A stretch of 64,000 nt of DNA from contig JARKIF010000017.1 in assembly GCA_029378245.1 (NCBI GenBank), forward strand, positions 124,001 through 188,000, given 5' to 3'. Source of the DNA: Roridomyces roridus. Taxonomy: Eukaryota > Basidiomycota > Agaricomycetes > Agaricales > Mycenaceae. Each line of letters starts with the position of its first letter. Positions within the stretch are counted from its first letter, which is position 1. The notes beneath the pieces are model-generated. The model had not been told where the DNA came from. It was given only the letters and a program-made list of their open reading frames with translations, and did no database searches. The position numbers were made by a program, and so were the translations under genes. Positions 20,869-32,472 of this stretch are shown here, piece by piece.

Positions 20869-23800
20869 AATGCAATGCCCCCGGTGATAGGTGGGGGCAA
20901 TGTTGCATTATTGACGGTCTCTCACCGCCCGTGAGATGGATGGTAATGCAATGTCCCGTTGTTTTCGAGGGCCTCAGGGTTTTATTTCTGAGTTTAATTT
21001 CACATTTCAAATGGCCTTTTTAATGGTATAGTTTTCATTCTCAGATTGATCGCTGTTGTTTGATCGCGGTTATCGCTGGATCATTTTTGATGGTGATGGA
21101 TGGAGGAATCATTTTTGATAGACGGATCAGTTTTTGATGGTGATGAGTTAGATCATTTTCTGATGGTCATTGCCAGTAGCCACTGTTGATCAATTGCAGA
21201 TGCGGCTCATCGCATCAGCCATCAAATCATGATGGACATCAAAGTTGTGGCCCGCATTCCGGCCTACAGGAGCTTCCTATATACATTTGACTGGAAATGC
21301 TTGGTTAGCTCAGGGAATGCAAAACACTGTGGAAAAGCTGGCATCAAAACCCGGGTGCCCCCTTTTTTTCTCCTGGCTTTCCCTCTGTACCCAGAAATGT
21401 GTAACACCATTCATTTAGTATGTATTTTCATCACAAGCAAACCCTCAATGTGAGCAGAACCTTGTGAAATGCTTCAACTTCCGGACTTGATGACAGCCCT
21501 GATTGACATGAGCCACTACGCTTTTTTCCCAAAAAGGGAATTTTCACCAGTTTGAGTGAATTTAAGCAGAACCCTCTGCATTCTGGGATGCATGCTGATC
21601 AGACATTGTTCTGGGATGCATTATACATCCTTTTGCTCCTATTGGAAAGCAACAGAACATGATCAGGACACTGTATGGGTTGAATAGAGAGCCCTTGTTG
21701 CAATTCATGATCACATTTGCTAGCCTTGTTCAATAGTTTATAGGATCCTCCTCAGTACTTTCACATATGATCCAATGAACCTCATTGCTGAAAACTAAGT
21801 GCTCAGACCATTGGGGAATAATACCAGGTGCATCAAGCCAGTGATTGATCTTGTGGTATGAGCTGATAGAGAGACTATTCTATGTGATCTCAAGAGTTCT
21901 GGGACGCCCAGATACTCTCCAAACTGGAATTGAAAGCTGGTTTCACAGCATCCAGTCAGTCCAAAGAGATTCTGCCACACCTTGGTCAAAATCAACTCTG
22001 CACCATTTCTCCTCCTGTACAGTTCATGTGCTCAATCCTATGGCCTAAAGGATATTCAAGGGGCATAAGTTACCAGCCTGATATGAGAAATCACACAGCT
22101 AGGGGTTGTAACCTGAGATACAACCAGGATCATTTTGCACTGATGCCCTGAGTTCCTGCTCTGGGGGGTTCTGTAGGCCCAATCAATGGCTGAAACTTAG
22201 GTGGAACATGTTCCTAGTTGCCAATACATCCATTGAAGTGGAAAATGAACAAGCTGCATCTGGATGGGTGGAGGGATGTCACGGTTGTAAGGTAAGATTT
22301 CGGCCATTTGCTCGGACACCACTTGAACAGAACTCTCTCAGTTCTTCGCCAAATCTGATGATATAAAGCTCATTTGAGGTGCTCAGAACGTCTTTTGCCC
22401 ATTTCTAGTCTCTGATATGCTTTATTCAACCTCCTTAGTGCCCAATCACTGAATTGATCACAAAATGTATGCTCTTCAAACTTGTGTTTCTGAGTCCATG
22501 AATCAGTGATCTCTGGCTCTTAAGCCTGTCTGTACACTATCAGAGATCCCCTGAGCTATTTGTATCACCAGGGAAAATCTAGGGAATGCACAATGTAGGC
22601 AACAGTCTGTTGCAGGCAGTATCACACAATTGCCTTGTCTGTTGGAGAGTCTTAGGTAAGTTGTCACTTGCAATGGATAATTAGACATGCCATCAAGTTC
22701 ATGAGCCCCTGGATCACAGGCTCAATGGACATTATCAGTGCCTTCAGTCAGATCAGCATTTTCACTGATTCATTTGCAAGTCAGCTTCAAGGTATGCACC
22801 TGGGGCCATATTGCTTTGAGCTCATCTCTATGACTCTAGGTACCTCTCTGAGGTGCAGCTGCAGTATTAGGGAACCAAAAGGGAGGTAATATTGGGAGAT
22901 CAACCAAAGCCGGTCTATTTGTGCAATTACAGGTGTACAACAGGGTGATTGGAAGCTTGAATGGCCACAGTTACATATCAATAGACTGCAAGAAACATAC
23001 CTGGTGGAAAATTCTGTCAGCAATCAACATGGGAAGCCCAGAGAGGCCAGAAACTCAAAACTTGCCTTTTTGGGACAAAAGCGTAGTGGCTACAATTGGA
23101 AATCGGCATCAAATTCACTGGAAACTTGAGGTACATAGAGTTCTGGTGGCACTGTGATGTTGCAGCACATCATGCTAGCATCCTGTGGTGCCTGGTGTCA
23201 TCAGGAATTGTCTGCTGGGGACAGGAGAAAAAAAAGAGGAGGCCAGGGATTGAACCCGGGACCTCAGAGAAAAAGAGAATGCAGCAGGCACAGGGAAGAT
23301 ACTAGTAGACAACAAGGCCATGATAAGCCGGATGTTTGGGACAAGCACATGGGCGCTCACCCTCTCAATCTATTCACTGTCCCCCTATTCACCGGCAAAG
23401 AGGTCTGATCATTTGAATCTGAGTTTGTGGGACCCCTGACGGTGTCACTTGATCTAAAAGACTCTGGTCTGGGAATGTATTTTGCATTTTACAGCCTAAC
23501 CAAGCCATTTGAGCTAAAACACATGTTGACAACTCTTGTAGCCCTTGAGCCGCTCTATGATTTTGATTTTTTGATACATCACATCAATTGTGATGGTAAC
23601 AATTGTGCCGGGCTGTGGATTTTTGATCTGTGGACCTTTTTGGGCTGCCATTGATCTCTGTCATATGTATGTCCCAAAGATCACTGGATCGCTCAGTAAA
23701 AACGATCCGGCATCAATGTTAAGTACAAAGGAACCGACGCCTTCCAGAAATGGCATGTCCGCGATGCTCGGAGGACTTATTTGAAGCTTACCTCAGTTAC

Positions 23801-23922
23801 CCAGGCCTGTTAACCCTTGCGCACAAAACAACGGGACAATGCATTACCCTACCATCTCACCGGCGGTGAGAGGCCGCGAATAATGCAACATTGCCCCCAC
23901 TTATCACCGGGGACATTGCATT
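20869..23922. mobile_element. 3.05-kb TIR element inserted in the F-box gene
   Basis: The ends read AATGCAATG(C/T)CCCCGGTGATA inward. The inverted repeats extend for ~130 bp through GGGGGCAATGTTGCATTATT and TCTCACCGCC. The 3-bp duplication ATT is at 20866-20868 and 23923-23925. The interior has lower GC than its surroundings, no long open frame and several smaller repeats, so the element is non-autonomous. The 3-bp duplication fits CACTA or PIF/Harbinger groups; the ends do not decide between them. Confidence 0.85.
21514..23093. repeat. Inner inverted repeat, possible nested element
   Basis: GAGCCACTACGCTTTTTTCC near 21514 and its complement near 23055-23093 form an imperfect inverted pair of about 45 bp. 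They lie 1.58 kb apart inside the larger element. I could not define a target duplication. A reverse B-box motif (AGGGATTGAACCCGGGACC, about 23244-23263) lies outside this pair but inside the larger element. Confidence 0.45.
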
Positions 23923-25066
23923 ATTGACACAACCATTGGTGGAAAAGAACCAGGTTTTGGAGAGCGGGGAACCGGATGAAGGGGAAAATGAGTGCGCTAG
24001 AATCGTTGCCGAGGGTGAGAGTGCGGAGATTGAGGTGCTCTACGCGTGTAGAGGCGTTCTCCGGCTCAAACAGTGAGCAATGGAGGTGCCGGAGATTCGC
24101 CGCATCCCTCAAAACGTCCGAGATCCCCTCTAGGGCGATCTGATACTTGATGACGAGTTTGTCGAGCTGCTGGTATGGGAGATGAATGCGGTGGGGTAAA
24201 ACTCCACGGCCGAGGGTGAGCCGCGTCAACCGAGGTGTGTCACTGAACAAGCGGATATTGGAATCGATATACTCCCAATAGTCCGCCAGGTCCAATGTCA
24301 CGTCCTCGAGAAGAGGGAATTGCACGACATCTGCTAGCATGTTGTACTGTTCTTCCGTCATCTGAAAGTCGACGGCCTGAAGGCGCAACCCGTGGCGATG
24401 CAAAATCGGACGAACAGCATCCGAGATGGCATCGCCCTTCTTCCAGTTGTGTGCCCGAACGATGAGGGTGGATAGGTGCGATCCTGCGCGGCTGAACCAG
24501 TCGTCGACGATTTCGGAAAGGTGAGTTCGAAGTCTGGCCGAACAAAGGTTGAGGCCGAGACGGACCCACAAACGGGGGGTCGAAATCGCGAGAGCCCTCC
24601 AAGCTCTGCAGACCGACAGCGGGGTGAGAGGGAAGCAGTGGACATTCGGATGTGGGCCGGGTAAGTTGGGGAGGGATTGGAGGAAGATCTCCGTCGTGAT
24701 CTCGTTGGGGAGAGACAAGACTGGATACACGATGCGGCCCAGTTCATCGAGAATGGACCGGCGATGGCTTTCCAGCTCCTTGAGGTGCCTCCTATGTTCC
24801 GAGATCTCAGCCTCAACGGCGAAAAGACGGGCGCGAAGATCGGCGTTGCTGGTCGGAGCAGTGCTCATGGTGGTTCGGGAGAAAGAGTGGTCCGGATCAA
24901 GTTTCGCTCTTCCGATCCGCGTCGGCGAGCCTCGACGTCACATCATCGATGCATCATCGCCCACTTTCACCACCATGTGCTTCGATGCAACTTCGATGAG
25001 CAAGGACCGGGATTCAACCAGAGGCACTCGGTGAGCCTCGCTCTGCCTCCTGGAGACTTGACACAA

Positions 25067-25423
25067 TACTGTACGTATGTGTATGGTAGCGACCGTCACG
25101 CGTCACGGAGGGGTCGTCGCGTCGCCGAATGTTGAGGGGGTCACGGTCACCAACGGGTCGGTCGCCATCGACCCAGCGTGACATGGGCAAAAATTGCTAG
25201 TTTTCGGGTGAAAAATTGCTGGAAGAAGGACAGCTACGACTGCCCTTTTAATTGCCTTTACTGTTCTCAGCCCCATGGGTCGCTACTTCCTCTCCGCAGC
25301 ATCACCGACACCAAATTGCTGGTGCCGGTCGCCCAACTTGATGATCGTCACGGTCCCGCTTCAGAGGTCAGTCGACCTTGTCACGCTCGAGAGTCAGTCG
25401 CTACCATACACATACGTACAGTA
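25067..25423. mobile_element. 353-bp TA-flanked MITE upstream of the F-box gene
   Basis: A perfect 25-bp inverted repeat starts CTGTACGTATGTGTATGGTA at 25069 and ends at 25421, with TA on both sides. The interior has repeated TCACG motifs and two AAAATTGCT copies. It lies about 200 bp before the F-box ATG, in what would be its promoter. Confidence 0.8.
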
Positions 25424-27333
25424 GAAACACTGGGGACCGCTTAAGTATAAGTAAGTACGCCAATATTAATGTTGCCGCGCAGACTCACTGAGCCACTCGC
25501 ATCCCTCTCATGAGTCTCATCTCCACCATGGCCATATCTGCCATCACAAAGCCTTTTTCTCCGCCCCTGATCTACGAGTTCTACCCCGACTTCAAGGGCC
25601 AGCTCCGCCAAGAAGCAAACCTTACATACTCTGGAATTCCGGATTCCAACGTCAACATTGTGAAGTCAGAAGCGGTGAATAATTTTGGAAGGCTTTGACG
25701 CACGTATAGTTTCTTTTGAGCTCACCAGGTGCACAGACCCTCCGATCCAATGAAAGCTGAGCATTATCAATATCATCCAGATTTCAGTGCGAATTCACAG
25801 TCTGTGTTCCGGGCGCAAAAAAATGGAAGCAACCTCTCGTTTCCAAAATGCTGAACCCTGGAGTCGAACCTCTGCATAGCTGTGACGCGTCCCGATGCAG
25901 TCAATGGATTGAATGTGAGGATGCAGGGCTCCCGCTAATACCTGCTGCTCTGTGACGGACAGAATCTGAAGACTCTCAATCTTTCCTGCATCAATATATG
26001 CTGGGCCGGACTTGTACTGGATTTCCGGATACGAGAGCGGTTGCGCACATTGAAGATTTTGTGGAGTGTTGAATGCTCAGCGGCAGGATAAAAAACAAGG
26101 CAAACTGCATATATATCGTATGACATATGTTGGCCGGTAGGAGTCGAACCCAATTGAACCCGTACTGAGCGCTGAGCCTCAGTCCATACTAACAGTGGCA
26201 CTGTTACAGCAATGTACAGTGTACTTACAGCAAACTAAGGGAAAATTTATCCCGTAATTACGAGTACTTATGTAATGAGCGCAGCGAAATGAAATGAGTA
26301 ATCGGTTCTTTCAAATCCTGCACCCCATCAATTGAAAGCGGCTCCCGATCATGTAAGGTATGATCGGTGTCTTTGCATATATTTGTTCGTCATGTGAGTC
26401 GATCTTTGTACGCATTTGTTCCAATGTGTCACGCGTTTGTCACGCGTCAAATGTCACGGTCGGGCAACCCGACCGTGACATGTCACACTGTTACGCCTTG
26501 TCAAATTCTCCGTTGTTTAATGATACATATGGCTCTCGACAAGCTCTCGATTCTTTGGTCTTTGGTTTGTCCAATCCCCAAAGTTGTACTTGCTCCTTCC
26601 TCTCATCTCTCTTGCTGTACTGTGCTTCCTCATCTGGGTATTAATCAATATCTACATCTGATTCTACAGCATTTGGCACTTCTACGGTTTTTTTGCCAGA
26701 CCACACTGGAGCACGGACAATCATCGACTCCATAGACCTCAACAGCCGATCAACAGCTTGGCCAAAAGATGAGGTGTCACCGGCATGGGCAGATTTGGAC
26801 ACTGCGAGCGCCGTTCAGGAGCCACTGTCCTGAGTCCTCCCTCCTGCTGCCCAGTGCCTACTATTTCTCTTCAGCCCGGCCCCTACATTTCTTCTTCGGC
26901 CAGGGATGCTCAAAGCTCATCAGATGAATCGTCTGGGATGCTTATCAAGTGTTATCTCGGGGGTCCTGACTCCTCAAGCACATTTCTCCGCCCTTCAAAA
27001 TTTGTGCCGTTGAACATATCCTTCTGCGGACCACGGCTCGGACCAAGATTTTTCCCAAAGCTCTGACATCATTTGGTGTGTTTGAATTTCCTGGGGAAAA
27101 TTACCATCCTGCCAACAAAACTGAAATAGAAGCTCTACCATACATGTACTTGAGCTGAAATCAAATTCTGTGCTGTCTCGTCTCGTCTGAACCTCATCAT
27201 AAAAATAAGTGCGAGTTCTGCCGGACACGGCATCATGCCAAGTTATTTGAACGAATGCAGACCGGAATGTTCAACACGTTCGGATCACATGGATCAGTCC
27301 TCTGATCACTTTGCACGGAACAAATAACGGCCC
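25424..27333. repeat. Spacer with SINE-like relics
   Basis: The stretch 25884-26065 repeats the 19985-20150 unit. Reverse B-box-like motifs are at 25857-25875 and 26137-26155. The rest (26,500-27,330) shows short open frames without recognisable domains; part of it could be upstream non-LTR retrotransposon sequence. Confidence 0.45.
26451..26481. repeat. Perfect 14-bp hairpin
   Basis: ATGTCACGGTCGGG, a CAA loop, then its exact complement. TGTCACGCG-type motifs lie just upstream. It could be a collapsed MITE end or a transposon relic. Confidence 0.7.
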
Positions 27334-28280
27334 TTGTCCTCTGCGATCACCTTGATAACTTCTCTGGCCGCGCGCCCCCTCCGGTACACTGGCCGTGGCT
27401 CAATTTCGATCGCACCAATCTCGACACTTGGCGACATTATTGATTGCCCTGTGCTTAATCTACGTACTGCGACGCCTCGCACTGTTGAGGAATATCAGAA
27501 AGAGATTGAGAAAAGAGCACTTGCTTCTTTGCAGCAACAAGTCGACAACTCTGAGAAATTGTACTTACTTCACGGTCGCCGTGAACCTCAGAAGGAGAAA
27601 CCGCCAATGCAGATCACCCTCCATATGCGACACTACTTGTCGATGATAACTGTGCCGGAGCACCGTGAAGCGGTGACTTCAATTCTGTTGTCAACACATC
27701 AATTAGCATTGGAGAAGTTGCGTTACGCGGATCATGCAGATCCCTCCCTTCCTAGAGATCAACGCCTCTGTCGCTTCTGCAGGGCTGTGGTTGAAAGTCC
27801 TGAACATGCACTCTTTGAATGTCAAGCCTCCACAGAGGTCGTTCAATTTAGAGCTGTGTTTATGGATAACTTTCTTCGTACAATGCCGAAGTGGAGAGAT
27901 CAATGGGCCAATTGCACGAGCGTACAGCTCTTAAAGGCCTTGATCTATGAGCGTGTTACAATCAAGCTGTTCGGGAAATATGTGTATGAGGTGCTCCGTA
28001 TCTTTTATGAGGTTCCGGTATATCGTGGTGGAAGACAAACCCTCGGAGTTGGAAGCTAATGGTTCTAGTGTCAGATCAAAAAATCTCGCCTCTCTTAGTT
28101 GGCTGGGCTCTACCGTGGGGCACGGGGAAACCTGTGGGATCTGCGTCATGGGGTTTAGTTGGTTGAGGGGGGTCCAGGGGCGAAGGCGTAATTTATTTGC
28201 TTTGTACGCCGGGACAATCCCTGGGAACCGGCGTTCGATTTTCGGACCGTGCCGTGTATATATCCTATCCTATCCTATCC
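27334..28280 (+). mobile_element. 5'-truncated non-LTR retrotransposon (LINE 3' end)
   Basis: A frame of about 241 codons ending at TAA 28057-28059 reads like the C-terminal end of a fungal non-LTR reverse transcriptase. It has a basic helical stretch and then RLCRFCRAVVESPEHALFEC, a C-x2-C...H-x4-C finger typical of that position. The reverse transcriptase core is missing. About 200 bp of 3' UTR follow, ending in four TATCC-like repeats (about 28256-28280), a usual LINE tail. There is no ATG-led gene here; it is a dead 3' remnant. Confidence 0.75.
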
Positions 28281-29142
28281 CTCGTTCACGTCAACCCTGT
28301 GTGGCGTTCCGCCCTGGGTCGTGACTCGAGCCGTCTGGATCTTGCTGCATTCCTGCGCTAAATCACCCTGCTCTCGCCTGTGAACATCCTCTTCTCTCAG
28401 AAGCCTCGCGTAGGATACTGCCTCCGACATAGACGAAGGCGTCCACCCCTGTGTCTTCTCACACTAGCCCGTGAAAATTGGCATTCAACTCATCTGAACG
28501 CGATTGGCAAGCCGGAATCAATGATGCACCGACTTCTCGACTGTCGAGGGTGTATTCACTCAAGCTCGACGTCCAGGAACAGAGCGTAGTGTACTGTCTG
28601 CCCTTGATCGCGCTCTACTGCTGCCCCGCGGGCCCGTGGCACATTGCAATACTGCACTTGATCATTCCTACAACTGGGAGGGTGCGTGGAGCTCGTATTT
28701 TACCTTTGACTTCTCAATCTCAAGTAGATATTCGATAATGTCCGTGACAATCGACTCTCCCAAGCTCCCCAACCCTGGCCGAAATGAAGAAATCGTTCGT
28801 CAAGTGTGTCTACCGCTTCCCCGCACTTGGCATCATTCAATTCCCCCACATTCAATGCATGCATTCAAAGTTGAAATGGACGGGGATCACGTTGGACGTT
28901 TCAGGACAGGCAGACCAATGTCAAATAATGCGTCTAGGGCGGAGTTGACCTGGTATGCATCCCGCATTCGGTGGAACCCTTGGTCCGAAGACGTACTAAC
29001 GGGAGTATGGAGGGGTTATGTGCGGCCTTCTTCGCAGTCACACCACAGAACCGAGTAAATTGCGCCAGTTCAGCGCTCCTTGGCACTTGGGGCCATTACG
29101 GCTTTTACGGAAATATGGGGCAGTACTCCCGTGCTACTGAGG
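28281..29142. other. Spacer before the tyrosinase gene
   Basis: A short plus-strand frame from ATG 28738 to 29058 (106 codons) has no recognisable domain and could be a decayed exon. The end of the stretch holds the tyrosinase promoter. Confidence 0.4.
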
Positions 29143-29149
29143 TATAAAT
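29143..29149 (+). promoter_or_regulatory. TATA box of the tyrosinase gene
   Basis: TATAAAT lies 70 bp before the ATG at 29219, with a pyrimidine-rich stretch between. Confidence 0.65.
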
Positions 29150-29218
29150 GCCTCTAGTCCTCATCCATTGTCGCTCACTTCCAGTCCTCTCTTGTTTCCA
29201 GGAAGCAACTTTCTCGAA

Positions 29219-31381
29219 ATGTCTCAATACATCGTCACCGGTCCCAAGGGGGGTACCCCTCCCCAAGGCGCCGCCGCTCCCAACCGTCTTGAAATCCACG
29301 ACTTTGTCAAGATCCAAGACCAGTTCTCGCTTTACATCCAAGCCCTTCGTCCGTCCCATCCTCTCCCAATTCGGTTCACCGCTGAATTTGATTGCAGAGA
29401 AAATCTATGGACAAGACCAGCCCACAGTAGACTCGTTCTTCTCTATTGCGGGCATCCACGGTCTGCCGTACCAACCATGGGATGGCTCCGGGGCCAAGCC
29501 CGTAGACCCTCAAGGCTGGGAGGGCTACTGTACTCACGGAAACGTCCTCTTCCCCACTTTCCACCGCCCGTACGTCTTCCTCTTCGAGGTAAGTCTCCCG
29601 CATCCGTCCATACCGGAAGTGTGGCTAACCCAAGAACCCCGCTCCCGCAGCAAGCCGTACAAACCGCCGCCATCCGCATCGCCGCCACCTACACCGTCAA
29701 CAAAGCGCAATACCAAACCGCCGCACAGAATTTGCGTCAACCCTACTGGGATTGGGCCTCGTCGGCCGTTCCCCCGCCCGAAGTCATTTCTTTGGATCAA
29801 GTCAAGATTATCGCGCCGAATGGGGCGAGCGTCATGGTGGACAACCCGTTGAGGCGGTACAAGTTCCACCCGATTGACCCGTCGTTCCCGGACCCGTATA
29901 GTAGTTGGCAGACGACGTTGAGGCAGCCGGATAGTACGGATCCGGATGCACAGGATGATGTTAGCCAGCTTACGAGGTGGGTTCTCCCGTCTTGATTTCT
30001 TTTCTTGGGAATAATTGGCTTTCGGGTAGCGTGTTGAAGAGCGCACAGCGTCAGCTTACGAGCAAGACTTTCAACCTATTGTCGCGCGTCCACACATGGC
30101 CGGCGTTCAGCAACCACACCCCCGGCGATGGTGGAAGCACCAGTAACAGTCTGGAGGCCATTCATGATGGGATTCATGTTGATGTTGGAGGTAATGGGCA
30201 GATGTCCGATCCTTCCGTTGCAGGTAAGCGTCCCCTCCTCATCCAATGAATTTGTTCACTTACGTTTCTCATAGCATTCGACCCGATCTTCTTCTTGCAC
30301 CACTGCAACGTGGACCGCATGCTCTCCCTTTGGTCGGCGTTGAACCCCGGCGTGTGGATTACCCCGGGAGAGGCTACGGGCGGCACTTGGACCATCCCAC
30401 CCGATACTAAAGTCGACAAGAATACCGATCTCACGCCTTTCTGGAACTCTCCAACCACCTACTGGAAATCCTCGCAAGTCACCGCAACCGCATCGGGCGG
30501 GTACTCGTACCCCGAGTTCAACGGGTTGGATTTGAGCAACCCCAACCAGTTGCGCACTGCTATCGCGCAGAAGGTGAATCAGTTGTATGGCGGTGGGGCC
30601 GTGAGAACTGCGGCGTCTTTGGTGGCGGCGCCCAAGGTCAAGGCGGCTGCGGTTCCCGTGGAGGCAGCGCACAATCCTACTTCTGCCGCGCCTGCTGCTC
30701 ACCCCGCTCCCGCTCCCGCTCCGGCAGCTCCAGCTCCAGCTGCCGCCGCTCCGGCACCAGTCCAACCACACGCCGACCTCGTACAGCACAACCCGACACC
30801 GCACGTCGCCGCTCAAGGCCCTGCGGCCCACAATCCCGCCGAGGGGACCTGGGAATGGACCGCACGCGTGCAGGTCAAGAAATATGAGATCGGCGGTAGT
30901 TTCCTCATCCTGCTCTTCCTCGGCACGCCGCCGGAGGACCCGAAGGAGTGGCGCACGAGCCATAACTTTATCGGCGCGCATCATGTGTTTGCGAATAGGT
31001 GTGTTTTGTTGGCTCTCTTTCGTTGGATCGCAACTTATGAAATCGTGTAGTGTTCCCGACCGTTGTGCCAACTGCCGCACTCACCGCGACGCCGAAGTCG
31101 AGGGTTTCGTGCACCTGAACGACGGGATCATCGAGCACGGACACCTCGACTCGCTCGAGCCCGCCGTCGTCGTCCCATACCTCACCCACAACCTCCACTG
31201 GCGCGTGCAAAAGGCTGGGGGTGAACCTGTCGATCTTGCTAACGTCCCTTCGTTGGAGGTGGCCGTGTTTGCGACGCCGTTGTCGTTGCCTCCGGGCTCG
31301 GACTTCCCTGTTCCCGGGGAGAGTCATCATCATCGTGGGGTTACGCATGGAAGGCCGGGTGGGTCGCATGTCGTTGCTTGA
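29219..31381 (+). CDS. Tyrosinase (polyphenol oxidase)
   Basis: Six exons, 631 aa; introns 29349-29397, 29589-29650, 29977-30029, 30224-30274 and 30999-31050. It oxidises monophenols and o-diphenols to quinones, the first step of melanin formation. Copper site A: His in GIHG (~64), the Cys-Thr-His pair (~87-89) that forms the thioether bridge in fungal enzymes, and FHRPY (~99). Copper site B: HDGIH (~261, 265) and [10 protein letters not shown] (~289). A PPDT/TYW block follows, then an Ala/Pro-rich linker (~420-470) and the C-terminal lid domain from [15 protein letters not shown] to the stop. Length and order match latent mushroom tyrosinases, whose lid is cut off on activation. There is no signal peptide, as usual for these cytosolic enzymes. 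All key residues are present and the gene appears functional. Confidence 0.95.
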
Positions 31382-32472
31382 AGTTGCAGAGTGTGGGGCG
31401 TGTAAAGTACGAACGAAATGACCTGTATGTACCACATGTTTTCATCCAAGTTTTTGTAACGACCTGTTGGCGAACCGGTTGAAAATGGAACCCCAGTGAT
31501 ATGAAGCAGGCTGTGAACCCACGCAGGTGGCGCAAAGCAGTGTTATATGCACAGATGGGGATCCGAAAATCCAAACTGCTTGATCAACATTCCAGTCCCG
31601 GGGATCGAACCCAAGTCTTAGACGGTGGTGAGACAGGTAGCAACTGATTCGAAGACCTGGCATACAAAGCCACGGGAAGAGTGGTCCTGAGAGTGGTGCT
31701 CATCCTCTCGCAGCCACACTTACAACCAAGGCAAAAAGAAGCCTGCATAGCTCTAGTCCTCATTCATTCGGGCCCAGGATTCGAACCCATGGCTACACCC
31801 GGGGTGAAACGTCAATGTACGCTCAGCCTTGCGTGTTCGAGTCGATGGCCTTGCTTTCATTGGTCTGTCGGAGTTGAAGATCTGAAGTCCATGAAATCGG
31901 GAGGCGCCGAAAAGATTACAGAAACCTTTTTGTACCCTTGGCTATTCGGACACCCAGGACTCGAACCTGCGGCATTGGTGGAGACCCGATTTATTACTGG
32001 TGCAAATGACCGGTGAGTCCACATTATTAACCCACAATCGAGTCGCGTAGTGGTAATCACTTGAATTTTTCGGCCGTTCCGCCTCGATATTAGCCAGCAT
32101 CCGTGGTATGTTGAGACAAGCAGCGGCACACCGCATGTCCGAATTTCTTTCCGAGAGCGGCTGCGCATACGGATCGAAAATTTGAACCAAACCATCCCCT
32201 GATTTATTTATGTGAGCGCCGGGAATCGAACCCAAGTGGCTAACAGTCTACAGAACAATGTCACTATGAAGCTGGGCATATCAGGATGCAAGTCCACTGA
32301 CTCATGCATCAACACAATGACATGACGGGATGCAAAGTCGACAGAATGGTTGGTTCATGTTGGGTCTCGGACTCTAAATACACAGAGTCGATAGGTAGGC
32401 GATGACTGGTTTTAGTTTCCCTTTGATACGTCTGAGGAATACGAGGGAAAAGGGTCTACCTTGAGTTCCGCC
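31382..32472. repeat. Cluster of four tRNA-like motifs
   Basis: Reverse B-box motifs sit at about 31597-31615, 31774-31793, 31953-31973 and 32221-32236. The third shares its head with the copy at 33293: reading the minus strand, GTGGACTCAC, GCACnAG, TAAATCG and GCCGCAGGTTCGA follow in the same order. The piece 32140-32190 resembles the 19985-20150 unit. No gene is seen. Confidence 0.55.

Larger units (their letters stand above)
20351..24868 (-). pseudogene. F-box protein gene split by a transposon
   Basis: The first part (24868 down to 23923) starts with an ATG and a coiled-coil-like N terminus (ARLFAVEAEISEHRRHLKEL). An F-box-type region follows at about residues 48-105 (LPNEITTEIFLQSLP, VCRAWRALAISTPRLW), then leucine-rich repeats. 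The second part (20865 down to 20351) continues leucine-rich text to a TAG. A 3,054-bp element plus a duplicated ATT separates them. Leaving out the element and one duplication copy gives 1,461 nt, exactly 487 codons without an internal stop, so the insertion is the only visible lesion. Agaricomycete F-box proteins of this kind act as substrate receptors of SCF ubiquitin ligases. As it stands translation would stop three codons after the junction region, giving ~315 aa. Confidence 0.9.

Noticed and set aside
30256..31080. Minus-strand open frame of 274 codons
   Set aside because: Antisense to the tyrosinase exons, which carry all expected motifs.
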